Assembly: GCF_018294505.1 (NCBI RefSeq)
Contig: NC_057808.1
Span: 352,167,494-352,231,493, forward strand
From: Triticum aestivum
Taxonomy: Eukaryota > Streptophyta > Magnoliopsida > Poales > Poaceae
Reading direction: 5' to 3'
DNA: 64,000 bases
Shown here: positions 1 through 11,865 of the stretch, in pieces
Layout: each line of letters begins with the position of its first letter
Position numbering within the stretch: position 1 is the stretch's first letter
Position numbers and translations under genes: made by a program
Notes under the pieces: generated by a model
Databases searched by the model: none
Seen by the model: the letters and a program-made list of their open reading frames with translations, nothing else
Told to the model about the DNA's origin: nothing

Positions 1-1482
1 GAGAGTTTCGTCAGCACGACGGCGTGGTGACGATGTTGATGTTCCACCGACGCAGGGCTTCGCCTAAGCTCCGCAACGGTATTATCGAGGTGTAATATGG
101 TGGAGGGGGGCACCGCACACGGCTAAAATATCGTATATCAAGTGTGTATAGAGGTGCCCCCCTGCCCCCATATATAAAGGAGCAAGGGGGAGGCCGGTTG
201 CCCTAGGCGCGCCAAGGAGAGGGGGGAGTCCTCCTCCTAGTAGGAGTAGGACTCCCCTTTCCTAGTCCAACTAGGAAGAGAGGGGGGAAAGGAAAGAGAG
301 GGAGAGGGAGAGGGAAAGAGGGGCTGCGCCCCCTCTCCTAGTCCAACTAGGATTCCTCATGGGAGGGGGGGCGCCACCTCCTGGCTGCTGCCCTCTCTCT
401 CCCCTCAAGGCCCACTAAGGCCCAATACTTCCCCGGGGGGTTCCGGTAACCCCTCCGGCACTCCGGTTTTATCTGAAACTTCTCCGGAACACTTCCGATG
501 TCCGAATATAGTCGTCCAATATATCAATCTTTATGTCTCGACCATTTCGAGACTCCTCGTCATGTCCGTGATCACATCCGGGACTCTGAACAACCTTCGG
601 TACATCAAAACATATAAACTCATAATATAACTGTCATCGTAACTTTAAGCGTGCGGACCCTACGGGTTCGAGAACTATGTAGACATGACCGAGACACCTC
701 TCCGGTCAATAACCAATAGCGGAACCTGGATGCTCATATTGGTTCCCACATATTCTACGAAGATCTTTATCGGTCAGACCGCATAACAACATACGTTTTT
801 CCCTTTGTCATCGGTATGTTACTTGCCCGAGATTCGATCGTCGGTATCTCGATACCTAGTTCAATCTCGTTACCGGCGAGTCTCTTTACTCGTTCTGTAA
901 TACATCATCCCGCAACTAACTCATTAGTCACAATGCTTGCAAGGCTTATAGTGATGTGCATTACCGAGTGGGCCCAGAGATACCTCTCCGACAATCGAAG
1001 TGACAAATCCTAATCTCGAAATACGCCAACCCAACAAGTACCTTTGGAGCCACCTGTAGAGCACCTTTATAATCACCCATTTACGTTGTGACATTTGGTA
1101 GCACACAAAGTGTTCCTCCGGTAAACGGGAGTTGCATAACTCATAGTCATAGGAACATGTATAAGTCATGAAGAAAGCAATAGCAACATACTAAACGATC
1201 GGGTGCTAAGCTAACGGAATGGGTCAAGTCAATCACGTCATTCTCCTAATGAGGTGATCCCGTTAATCAAATGACAACTCATGTCTATGGCTAGGAAACA
1301 TAACCATCTTTGATTAACGAGCTAGTCAAGTAGAAGCATACTAGTGACACACTGTTTGTCTATGTATTCACACATGTATTATGTTTCCGGTTAATACAAT
1401 TCTAGCATGAATAATAAACATTTATCATGATATAAGGAAATAAATAATGCTTTATTATTGCCTCTAGGGCATATTTCCTTCA
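1..1482 (-). repeat. Angela/BARE-type Copia LTR, inverted, truncated by window edge
   Basis: This is the reverse complement of the LTR at 4657-7757. Its 5' terminus reads TGAAGGAAATATGCCC on the minus strand, ending at 1482, and the homology runs left to the window edge at a point matching about 7500 of the other copy. The last ~258 bp of the LTR (its 3' end on the minus strand) lie outside the window. The termini and the 'cctagaggcaataataaa' segment match the Angela/WIS/BARE-1 group as I remember it. It points away from the pol sequence, which is abnormal for a single LTR element. Confidence 0.88.
170..178 (-). promoter_or_regulatory. LTR TATA box (minus strand)
   Basis: TTTATATATG on the minus strand lies just before a G-rich stretch, at the same place as the TATA-like site at 7327-7334 in the right LTR. 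It is the likely core promoter of this LTR. Confidence 0.5.
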
Positions 1483-4400
1483 TATTTGATATACATGTTA
1501 TTGATGTGTACCTTACTAATGCTCGCAGTAGTGCCTGGGTATTTGATACTGGTTCTGTTGCTCATATTTGCAACTCGAAACAGGGACTACGGATTAAGCG
1601 AAGATTGGCAAAGGACGAGGTGACGATGCGCGTGGGAAATGGTTCCAAAGTCGATGTGATCGCCGTCGGCACGCTACCTCTACATCTACGTTCGGGATTA
1701 GTTTTAGACTTGAATAATTGTTATTTGGTGCCAGCTTTAAGCATGAACATTATATCTGGATCTTGTTTGACGCGAGACGGTTATTCATTTAAGTCAAAGA
1801 ATAATGGTTGTTCTATTTATATGAGTAATATCTTTTATGGTCATACACCCTTAATGAGTGGTCTATTTTTGTTGAATCTCGATAGTAGTGACAAACATAT
1901 TCGTAGTATTGAAGCCAAAAGATATAAGTTCAATAATGATAGTGCAACTTATTTGTGGCACTCCCGTTTAGGTCATATTGGTGTAAAGCGCATGAAGAAA
2001 TTCCATGCTGATGGGCTTTTGCAATCACTTGATTATGAATCACTTGATGCTTGCGAACCATGCCTCATGGGCAAGATGACTAAGAATCCGTTCTCCGGAA
2101 CTATGGAGCGAGCAACAGACTTATGGGTATATCTACCATGTATGCGGTCCGATGAGTGTTGAGGCTCGCGGCGGGTATTGTTATTTTTTTGACCTTCACA
2201 GATGATTTGAGCAGATATGGGTATATCTACTTGATGAAACATAAGTCTGAAACATTTGAAAAGTTCAAAGAATTTCATAATGAAGTGGAAAATCATCGTA
2301 ACAAGAAAATAAAGTTTCTACGATCTGATCGTGGAGGAGAATATTTGAGTTACGAGTTTGGTCTTCATTTGAAACAATGCGGAATAGTTTCGCAACTCAC
2401 GCCACCCGGAACACCACAGCGTAATGGTGTATCCGAACGTCGTAACTGCACTTTATTAGATATGGTGCAATCTATGATGTCTCTTACTAATTTACCGCTA
2501 TCGTTTTGGGGTTATGCTTTAGAGACGGCTACATTCACGTTAAATAGGGCACCAACTAAATTCGTTGAGACGACACCATATGAACTGTGGTTTGGCAAGA
2601 AACCCAAGTTGTCGTTTCTTAAAGTTTGGGGCTGCGATGCTTATGTGAAAAAACTTCAACCTGATAAGCTCAAACCCAAATCATAGAAATGTGTCTTCAT
2701 AGGATACCAAAAGGAGACTGTTGGGTACACCTTCTATCACAGATCCGAAGGCAAGATATTCCTTGCTAAGAATGGATCCTTTCCAGAGAAGGAGTTTCTC
2801 TCGAAAGAAGTGAGTGGGAGGAAAGTAGAACTTGATGAGGTAATTGTACCTGCTCCCTTATTGGAAAGTAGTTTATGACAGAAATCAGTTCCAATGATTC
2901 CTACACCAATTAGTGAGGAAGCTAATGATGATGATCATGAAACTTCTGATCAAGTTACTACCGAACCTCGTAGGTCAACTAGAGTAAGATCCGCACCTGA
3001 GTGGTACGGTAATCCTGTTCTGGAAGTCATGTTACTTGACCATGATGAACCTACGAACTATGAGGAAGCGATGATGAGCGCAGATTTCGCGAAATGGCTT
3101 GAGGCCATGAAATCTAAGATGGGATCCATGTATGAGAACAAAGTGTGAACTTTGGTTGACTTGCCCGATGATCGGCAAGCCATAGAGAATAAATGGATCT
3201 CCAAGAAGAAGACTGACGCTGACGGTAATGTTACTGTCTACAGAGCTCAACTTGTTGCGAAAGGTTTTCGACAAGTTCAAGGAGTCGACTACGATGAGAC
3301 CTTTTCTCACCCGTAGCGATGCTTAAGTCTGTCCGAATCATGTTAGCAATTGCCGCATTTTATGATTATGAAATTTGGCAAATGGATGTAAAAACTGCAT
3401 TCCTGAATGGATTTCTGGAAGAAGAGTTGTATATGATGCAACCAGAAGGTTTTATCGATCCAAAGGATGCTAACAAAGTGTGCAAGCTCCAGCGATCCAT
3501 TTATGGACTGGTGCAAGCATCTCGGAGTTGGAATAAACGTTTTGATAGTGTGATCAAAGCATATGGTTTTATACAGACTTTTGGAGAAGCCTGTATTTAC
3601 AAGAAAGTGAGTGGGAGCTCTGTAGCATTTCTAATATTATATGTGGATGACATATTGTTGATTGGAAATGATATAGAATTTCTGGATAGCATAAAAGGAT
3701 ACTTGAATAAGAGTTTTTCAATGAAAGACCTCGGTGAAGATACTTACATATTGGGCATCAATATCTATAGAGATAGATCAAGACGCTTAATTGGACTTTC
3801 ACAAAGCACATACCTTGATAAAGTTTTGAAGAAGTTCAAAATGGATCAAGCAAACAAAGGGTTCTTGCCTGTGTTACAAGGTGTGAAGTTGAGTCAGACT
3901 CAATGCCCGACCACTGCAGAAGATAGAGAGAAAATGAAAGTCATTCCCTATGCTTCAGCCATAGGTTCTATCATGTATGCAATGCTGTGTACCAGACCTG
4001 ATGTGTGCCTTGCTATTAGTTTAGCATGGAGGTACCCAAGTAATCTAGGAGTGGATCACTGGACAGCGGTCAAGAACATCCTGAAATACCTGAAGAGGAT
4101 TAAGGATATGTTTCTCGTTTATGGAGGTGACAAAGAGTTCGTCGTAAATGGTTACATCGATGCAAGCTTTGACACTGATCCAGATGACTCTAAGTCACAA
4201 ACCGGACACGTATTTATATTGAACGGTGGAGCTGTTAGTTGGTGCAGTTCCAAGCAAAGCGTCGTGGCGGGATCTACGTGTGAAGCGGAGTACGTAGCTG
4301 CTTCGGAAGCGGCAAATGAAGGAGTCTGGATGAAGGAGTTCATATCCGATCTAGGTGTCATACCTAGTGCATCGGGTCCAATGAAAATCTTTTGTGACAA

Positions 4401-4623
4401 TACTGGTGCAATTGCCTTGGCAAAGGAATCTAGATTTCACAAGAGAACCAAGCACATCAAGAGATGCTTCAATTCCATCCGCGATCAAGTCAAGGAGGGA
4501 GACAAAGAGATATGCAAGATACATACGGATCTGAATATTGCGGACCCATTGGCTAAACCTCTCTCACGAGCAAAACATGATCAGCACCAAGAATCCATGG
4601 GTGTTAGAATCATTACTACGTAA
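1483..4623 (+). pseudogene. pol: Copia pol polyprotein remnant (PR-INT-RT-RH)
   Basis: Reading frames on the plus strand give, in order: a protease active-site DTG (VFDTGS, near 1540); a pre-integrase domain (WHSRLGHIGVKRM, near 1957); an integrase core with RSDRGGEYLS and a downstream glutamate region (2156-2686); the RT domain with WQMDVKTAFLNG and YVDD (from 3319); and RNase H with DASFDTDPDDSKSQTG and GSTCEAEYVA (to 4623). It is broken by a short deletion/frameshift near 2130-2190, a TAG at about 2684, a stop near 2877, a TGA near 3146 and a stop near 3315. The last 434 codons are open. The N-terminal gag half is missing. Codon use is AT-rich and typical of Triticeae Copia elements. It cannot encode a working polyprotein. 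Confidence 0.9.
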
Positions 4624-4640
4624 TCTAGATTATTGACTCT

Positions 4641-4656
4641 AGTGCAAGTGGGAGAC
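4641..4656 (+). other. Polypurine tract of Copia element
   Basis: agtgcaagtgggagac ends directly against the TG of the 3' LTR at 4657. This is the usual plus-strand priming site and fixes the LTR start. Confidence 0.75.
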
Positions 4657-5705
4657 TGAAGGAAATATGCCCTAGAGGCAATAATAAAGTTGTTATTTAT
4701 ATTTCCTTATATCATGATAAATTTTTATTATTCATGCTAAAATTGTATTAACCAGAAACTTAGTACATGTGTGAATAGATAGACAAACAGAGTGTCCCTA
4801 GTATGCCTCTACTAGACTAGCTCATTAATCAAACATGGTTAAGTTTCCTAGCCATAGACATGTGTTGTCATTTGATTAACGGGATCACGTCATTAGAGAA
4901 TAGACCCATCCGTTAGCTTAGCACTATGATCGTTTAGTTTATTGCTATTGCTTTCTTCATGACTTATACATGTTCCTATGACTATGAGATTATGCAACTC
5001 CCGAATACCGGAGGAAAACTTAGTGTGCTATCAAACGTCACAACATAACTGGGTGATTATAAAGATGCTCTACAGGTGTCTTTGATGGTATTTGTTGTGT
5101 TGGCATAGATCGAAATTAGGATTTGTCACTCCGATTGTCGGAGATGTATCTCTGGGCCCTCTCGGTAATGCACATCACTATAAGCCTTGCAAGCAATGTG
5201 ACTAATGACTTAGTTGCGGGATGATGCATTACGAAACGAGTAAAGAGACTTGCCGGTAACAAGAATGAAGTAGGTATGGTGATACCGACGATCGAATCTC
5301 GGGCAAGTAACATACCGATGACAAAGGGAACAACGTATGTTGTTGTGCAGTTTACCCGATAAAGATCTTCGTAGAATATGTAGGAGCCAATATGAGCATC
5401 CAGGTTCTGCTATTGGTTATTGACCGGAGATGTGTCTCGGTCATGTCTACATAGTTCTCGAACCCGTAGGGTCCGCACGCTTAAATTTTGATGACGATTC
5501 GTATTATGAGTTTATGTGCTTTGATGTACCGAAGGTTGTTCGGAGTCCCGGAAGAGATCACGGACATGACGAGGAGTCTCAAAATGGTTGAGACATAAAA
5601 ATAGATATATTGGAAGGTTATATTCGGACACCGGAATAGTTCCAAAGTGTATCGGGTATTTTCCGGAGTATCGGGGGGTTACCGGAACCCCCCGGGGGGT
5701 TAATG

Positions 5706-7085
5706 CACTAGTAGAAAAAGGACCTTATGTGAGACACATTAGTCCCGGTTCGATTTTGGCCCGGTACTAATGGTACCATTAGTCCCGGTTCGAATGGCTA
5801 TGCATTAGTGCCGGTTCGTGTTGAACCTTTAGTACCGGTTCGTGCCACGAACCGGTACTAAAGGGGTGGTGGCAGGCTGGCGTCAGGGCGGGGCCCCACG
5901 AGCCCCTTTAGTCCCGATTTGTGGCACAAACCGGTACTAAAGGGCTAACCTTTAGTAACGGTTCGTGCCACGAACCGGCACTAAAGGGGTCTAACCTATA
6001 GTCCCGGTTGGAGACACAAATCGGGGCTATAGGGCAATTTTCAAACTCTAACCCCCCCTCCCCGTGTATCGCCATTTCAGTTTTGAAAAAAACAAATGAA
6101 AACGATAAAAACTTCAAAAATTGAAATCCTTCGTGATGTAGTTATGTTACTACATCTACAAGTTAGGGAAATTAAAAAATAAATAAATTTGGACATGTTT
6201 TGCAAAAAAGTGCGATGAAAAAGTAAAACGACTATATCTTTTGCATACGATGTCGGGAAAAAACGTATAATATATCAAAATGTTCAGCACGAAAATCCGC
6301 ATCCAATTTTGACAGCCACAGGCTTGTTTGCAAATTTTTAGAATCCTCAAATTCCAAAAGGGAAAAAAGATATGCTCAAATTTCAGTTTTTTTGAATTTT
6401 GGTCAAACTGTGGTCAAACTACTTATTCAAGAAATATTAGTGTTACTAAATAATTATTCAAGAATATTAGTGTTACTAAATAATTATTGCAGTTTTTTGA
6501 ATTTTGGTGAAATCTGGTCAAACTGTGGTTAAACTATGGTCAAACTACTTATTCAAGAAATATTAGTGTTACTAAATAATTGTTACTTTTTAGAATAACA
6601 GTTTCAAACTCAAACGGTGAAACGTGTGACCTAATGCTCAAGCTAAACTCCTGAGGGTTAATAGGATTGGCAGCTTACTATTGTCAGGAAAACAACAAGC
6701 GCATACTTGGAAACCAGGGGGAATAGAACTCCGAAGTTAAGCGTGCTCAGGCTGGAGTAGTGAGAGGATGGGTGACCGGCTGGGAAGTTAGACGGTTTGG
6801 AATGAGTGATCCACACTTGAGTAGTTAAGAGTGGTGATTAGAGACTAAATCATCAAATAATTCAGAAAATTGAAAATAAAAAAAATTCAAAACAAACATT
6901 TAGTACCGGTTGGTGTTACCAACCGGTACTAAAGGTCCCCCATACCACGGCGTGAGCTCACGCCACGTGGTGGGCCTTTAGTGGCGGTTCGTGCTGAACC
7001 GGTACTAAAGGGAGGGGGCTTTAGTCTCCACCCTTTAGTGCCGGTTGCAGACGAACCGGTAATAAAGCTCCGTTTTCTACTAGTG
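5706..7085. mobile_element. Non-autonomous CACTA element (1.38 kb)
   Basis: The ends are inverted: CACTAGTAGAAAA at 5706 and TTTTCTACTAGTG ending at 7085. They are flanked by the 3-bp duplication atg (5703-5705 and 7086-7088). Both ends carry arrays of 'tttagtaccggttcgtgccacgaaccggtactaaa'-type palindromic subterminal repeats (about 5715-6025 and 6898-7060). No transposase ORF is present. The AT-rich centre (6060-6890) has a local duplication of 'attcaagaaatattagtgttactaaat' and a 5S-rRNA-like segment. It inserted into the Copia LTR. Confidence 0.9.
6725..6789 (+). pseudogene. 5S rRNA-derived segment inside CACTA
   Basis: About 65 bp match the 3' two-thirds of plant 5S rRNA. 'gaactccgaagttaagcgtgct' covers box A, 'aggatgggtgacc' covers the intermediate element and box C start, and 'ctgggaagt' completes box C. 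By eye about 84% of positions agree with the plant consensus as I remember it. The first ~37 nt of 5S rRNA and its 3' end are not recognisable, so this is not a working rRNA gene. The internal polymerase III promoter parts are the best-preserved bases. Confidence 0.8.
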
Positions 7086-7326
7086 ATGGGCCTTCATGGG
7101 CCCTAGTGGAAGAGAGGAGGCAGCAGCCAGGGAGGCGCCCCCCAAGCCCAAACCGAATTGGACTAGGGGTTGGGGGGGGGGGGCAGCCCCCCTTTCCTTT
7201 CTCTCTTCCTCCTCTTTCCCCCTTCTCCTAGTAGGAATAGGATGGGGGGGGGGCGAATCCTACTTGGTGTAGGACTCCCCCCCTTGGGCGCGCCTCCTCC
7301 TGGCCGGCCTCCTCCTCCCTCCCTCC

Positions 7327-7334
7327 TTTATATA
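7327..7334 (+). promoter_or_regulatory. LTR TATA box
   Basis: TTTATATA precedes a G-rich run and the conserved 'ctcttagccgtgtgcggtgcccccctcca' leader, which is where Angela/BARE LTR transcripts are expected to start. It is the counterpart of 170-178. Confidence 0.5.
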
Positions 7335-7757
7335 CGTGGGGAGGGGGGCACGCAAAGGCACAACAGACAATCTCTTAGCCGTGTGCGGTGCCCCCCTCCA
7401 CAGTTTTACACCTCGGTCATATCGTCGTAGTGCTGAGGCGAAGCCCTGCGCCGGTAACTTCATCATCACCATCACCACGCCGTCGTGCTGACGGAACTCT
7501 CGCTCGGCCTCAGCTGGATCAAGAGTTCGAGGGACGTCACCGAGCTGAACGTGTGTAGATCGCGGAGGTGCCGTGCGTTCGGTACTTGATTGGTTGGATC
7601 GCGAAGACGTTCGACTACATCAACCACGTTAATAAACGCTTCTGCTTTCGGTCTACGAGGGTACGTGGACACACTCTCCCCGCTCGTTGCTATGCCTCTC
7701 CTAGATAGATCTTGCGTGATCGTAGGCAATTTTTTTGAAATACTACGTTCCCCAACA

Positions 7758-8745
7758 AACACTTGATTCATATGAAAGATGAGCTACAAATGACCCATGG
7801 GGTGCCTCATATAAGCCTTTGGACTTGTATAATGATCACTAATACCCTTTGTGGGGAATGAAAAGTAGGGGCCTCTTGGTCTACCTACAAAAGACCCAAA
7901 ATATCCTCAAGGGAAGGATAAAGGCAAGGGTATTTGGTCTAAGCACTTCATCCATGAGATGGAGAGGTTTTGGTCCATGGGCATAGTGAGCCATGGGATT
8001 GATGTGCTCCCTTCTTCCATATGGGCTTTGATTTATATTTTTTTCCTTTCTCTTTTATGCTCATATTATCTTTGGTTTTTGGTGTTTTGCTCGCGCCCTA
8101 TGGGGCAATACAATCATCCATGTTACAACAAAAAACAATTCTTAGTGGGTGTACTATTTTCAGGAAATTGTCCTTAGTGAGCATACTAATTTTTTTTCAC
8201 TACTAGTCACATGAAATCTGGCTTTAATATTTCCAAGGATATTCGTGTTTTCAAATATTCTTAAAAGGTGAATGCACTTGATGAGTAGTAATATATGAGA
8301 GCTACATAGAAAGAATCAACAGATAAATAACCACTTTTCTCTAACAACGAGACACATTTTCCTTCATGTTTTGTAAGTGTGGGGCTTCAAGTTCTCCCAC
8401 AAAACCATAGTGAAAATGATGATCAGTTAGGCACTCGGTGAACTGAAGTGTAGGTTAGATTGTATGGTGAAGGCAAGTGGCGGGGGTGCCATCTTTCCAT
8501 ATTTAGGCGACCTTCTAATCACTTCCATGCATGTCTGAACCTGCACAAATTCGGCGGCCCTGCTGGGTCTAATCACTTCCATTACACCACCCGTTCCTTC
8601 AAAGATTGTTTATATTTCCCCTGCAAAAAAAGTTTGTCATATTTTAGGAATATTCTTCTTCAGTAAGTATGGTTTTAGGTTTTCTAGCAATCTAAGAAGA
8701 TTTACATCTCGAATGATCATGCATAGATTATGTGGAAGTCTTTAT

Positions 8746-8748
<3 letters not shown>
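7758..8748. other. Low-copy DNA, no gene recognised
   Basis: No ORF longer than 72 codons and no terminal repeats were seen. It directly follows the Copia LTR end. Confidence 0.5.

Positions 8749-8784
<36 letters not shown>
8749..8784. repeat. (GA)18 microsatellite
   Basis: An uninterrupted run of GA dinucleotides. Confidence 0.97.
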
Positions 8785-8786
<2 letters not shown>

Positions 8787-10804
8787 CTCTCTTTAATCTA
8801 TATAATAATTTCGGGTATGTCTAGCTCTCATACACTACCTTCGTCCTATAATACAAAACATTTTTGCAGTTCATTTGAGAAGAACTATGCCTCATCTAGA
8901 TAACACTAGTATGAAAAAAAGAGAGAAAGTCAGCATGAATCTCCGTGCAAAATCAAAGACACAAGGATTAGATGAGACTTTGTTAATTCTGTTCTAGATG
9001 AGAATTAGAAAATCCGAATATTTTCAATATTGCTATACTCGCTACGCCTATGCCCTAGTAAGTGGGACATCTTAAAAATTATCACAAGTAAAAAGGTTGT
9101 CAAATGCTCGGTAGTACTGCATTTCAGACTTACCCGTGGGTGACATAACACAAATTCTTGGGAGTGGCAAAACCGCAATAATGGTCCTACTGGGAGGGTA
9201 ATTTTGAGACTATTCACCATTTCTTTCCGTGCCCTGACAATTCAACTTTGTACAACTGCCCCACAACTTTGTGGTCCTCCGTGTAGGAGTAGCATAAAAA
9301 AGAGGCGATAGGGGCTTGATCATTCTTGTCTGTCTCCGTTGCATTAAGTTGGCTCCCCCCTCCTACGGTTTGTAGGCCCATCCCATCCTTGCTACACAAA
9401 AGCCTGGTGTGCTACCACCGACCTAACCAAAAGCAAAGCCAGCCCAACGTGCAGCCGCTACAAGAGCAAGATCATCATTGCACGGGATATCCCGATGGAC
9501 GATGCATCATGCATGCAACAACATATATGCCCATGTCCTCCATTGAAGTGTTGACACTTATCTAGAAATGGGAATAGCTAGGACGAGATAACGCATCATT
9601 TCTCTCACTCTTTTGGAGCCGAAGTGTTCAAACTCATGCGTAAATGACAGCCGGAGAAAGGCGGGGGAAGACAGGGACAGAAATGTACGAGCCCGTGTGG
9701 ATCCTAGTCAGATTCTAAGGCAATTAGTTTGTTTGCAACATACATATCCAAGGGAAATGTGTCCATGAGGCAATGATGATATGCCATGCCATGTACATGG
9801 GACAATTTCTTGCCGTTGTTTTGTAGCTAGCTTGCACTAGAGAACACTCTAAGCTAAGTGCCGCACATGTATGTGTGTGAGTGTGTGTTGTAACAGTGAA
9901 CCAGAACCAGCTAGGAGAAAGGCAACTAGAGATGATGGGCTCGCTAAACTGGGCAGGACCACAGGCTTACATGTGCCAAAGCAAGCAGCATGCATGCCAC
10001 TTTGTTGCTTCAATACCACACTAGGTAGCTAGCTACCAGGCACTTATCTCTCTGCATGGTTGTCAAGCATATTGCTATCATCATCCTTGACACGTCCATA
10101 TATCCATTGTTAAGACTAAGAGGGTAGTGAGTAGTTGAGTACGTACTACCAGCTAGTGTACTGGTAAAGCTCAAGGCCTCAATCTTTATGGGGAATATGG
10201 AACGAAATCTCCTAGGCCTAAGACAGGATCTCTCGGGAATAAAGGGATTTGGTTCGCGTGTGTGAGCCTCTGCGCGCGCCTTCGATCGATCGGCTCGAAT
10301 AATGATTAGGGTTCTTGTGCGGGCGCATGAAGGAATCATGGCCGCCGTGATCGCCAAAATCATGGTCGCTAGCTGAGGCTCGCATGTGTGTACGTGATCT
10401 CAACCGATGCCTCGATCGCTCTCTATCTCTCTCCCCCCATCACCGCCCCATTCCGTGGCCATTCTAATAAACAAAGCCGGCGGGCGCGCGTACGGACGCT
10501 CGCGCTGGCCGTGGCCGCCATGAGCCGTGCACATGCCACGGCCAAAGCTTCTCGCTGAATCTAAACGCTTTCGGAGGGCGAGCAGAAGATTGGCGCCTGC
10601 TTTTTGTGTGTATATATTCTTTGCCGATCCACTTGATGGCCTTTTGTGATCAAAAGGCCAACGGCGACATGGGCACCAGGTACCTTCTCCTGAGCTACAG
10701 ATCGAGACGATGTAAGGTAGAGGTTGGTAGGCTTGAATTATGTGGCGCTGCGCTGAAGATATGCATGCATCGCGTGCAAAAACAAATCAGGGACTTATAT
10801 ACTT
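8785..10804. other. Low-copy DNA with a possible degraded MITE end
   Basis: Near 8838 'ctaccttcgtcctataatacaaaacatttttgcag' resembles one Stowaway terminus, but no opposite end was found. From about 10000 the base composition rises in GC, and short palindromes (gatcgatc, tagctagct) become frequent. No coding region is convincing. Confidence 0.4.
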
Positions 10805-10833
10805 GCATGCATGCATGCATGCATGCATGTGAG
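10805..10833. repeat. (GCAT)7 tetranucleotide repeat
   Basis: Seven tandem GCAT units, in other words overlapping CATGCATG RY-type motifs. The repeat is self-complementary. Confidence 0.95.
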
Positions 10834-11783
10834 TGTGGCCCACAAAGATTAGCCGTTCGGTCTTTACTACTCAGTACCAAGTACCAGGCTCGACAACGGC
10901 AAGGACTGTTCCATACGTTTTGCTCCCTGTCCGTGTGCATATGGTATACACGATCCTCCACGTACGTACATGTGGATAACTGACACCGTTGTATGTACAT
11001 TACATACCGATCTTGCTTGCTAGTATACTACGTATATGCTTGCGCCCATTCGGCGATAGATCCTGTACATTCTGTTCAGAGTGTACGCGGTTCGTCGGGG
11101 GTTTGGCACGATCGAAACGTTCCGATCGCCAGAGCAGTGTGATGCGCGGCTGCCCATCACGCGTTTGCACGATCGATCCACTGACGGAGAAGAGGTTAGG
11201 TAGGTCAGGACATGGCATTTTAAATCGGTCCAGACCGCAGTGCACGACCCGCGTACGCAGCAGTTCAGTTTTAGAGGGCGCAAATAGTGTAAGTTGGATT
11301 GTCCGTGTCACGCCCGAGACGACGAGGGGGACAGAGCCGGGAATCTTACGTGATGTTCTCTAGCGACGCCCTAGCTAGCTGTGCAGATGCAGCCCCTGCA
11401 TTCCTGGTGTTTCTCACCGAGGTTGGTTGCATCAGCTACAGCTAGCTGGTCTCGTCCTAGGGCTCATGCCAGGGCCATCTTAATTATGACCCGCTGAGCG
11501 ATCAATCTACGCATTTAGAGTACCTCTGAGGAGGGATGACGATTAATACAGTGGAAGCTGCGTGTGCATGTCCGAGCCACAGCTTTGGGACAGTTCATCG
11601 TCGACTCGGTCGATATCGCCGTCGCTGTTGATCGTGTAGTCACACTTTCGTTGTCTCCATGTGTCCCTTGGGTCTCCTGGCCAGCTTGATGAGGTGATGC
11701 ATGTTCAGTCGTTTGGTTCTCCCTTTTGGCATGATCGATTATCCGCTTACCTTTCTTTTTTTACACAAAAGTTATAACTTATA
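10834..11783. other. GC-richer low-copy segment
   Basis: Many restriction-like palindromes (cgatcgat, acgtacgt, tagctagct), but overlapping ORFs on both strands have no recognisable domain. It could be a decayed gene flank. No promoter or exon structure could be fixed. Confidence 0.35.
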
Positions 11784-11865
11784 CTTCATCTGATCCAAAC
11801 TAATAGGCACAACTTTAATACAAAGCTATACTAAAACTGCATCAATTAATTTGGACCCAAGGGAG
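11784..11865. mobile_element. Stowaway-type MITE (82 bp)
   Basis: Imperfect inverted ends (cttcatctgatccaaactaat and attaatttggacccaagggag) are flanked by TA dinucleotides at 11782-11783 and 11866-11867. Size, TA target and the 'gatccaaa..tttggac' core fit Tc1/mariner-derived Stowaway elements. Confidence 0.7.

Larger units (their letters stand above)
1483..7757 (+). mobile_element. Truncated Ty1/Copia retrotransposon with 3' LTR
   Basis: The internal region starts abruptly in the aspartic protease and runs through pre-integrase, integrase, RT and RNase H to a polypurine tract and a complete 3' LTR ending in CA at 7757. Gag, primer binding site and 5' LTR are absent. In their place stands an oppositely oriented LTR (1-1482). 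The domain order PR-INT-RT-RH is diagnostic of Copia. The element is dead and has itself received a CACTA insertion. Confidence 0.85.
4657..7757 (+). repeat. Angela/BARE-type Copia 3' LTR, interrupted by CACTA
   Basis: It runs from TGAAGGAAATATGCC to CGTTCCCCAACA. Without the CACTA insertion and one copy of its TSD the LTR is about 1.72 kb, the normal size for this group. It pairs in inverted orientation with 1-1482. TATA-like sequence at 7327-7334 is followed by G-rich leader sequence, which matches an LTR promoter. Confidence 0.88.

Noticed and set aside
6660..6860. Functional 5S rRNA gene
   Set aside because: Only part of the 5S sequence is present, with many changes between boxes and no recognisable 5' end or T-run terminator at the right place.
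7170..7478. Overlapping Pro/Gly-rich ORFs
   Set aside because: Translation of the G- and C-run region of the Copia LTR; not conserved in the other LTR copy.
8838..8880. Complete Stowaway MITE
   Set aside because: One terminus-like sequence is present, but no inverted partner with a TA flank was found downstream.
10606..11363. Overlapping ORFs on both strands of 100-125 codons
   Set aside because: Several start with non-ATG codons, frames overlap on both strands, and no domain or splice structure supports them.
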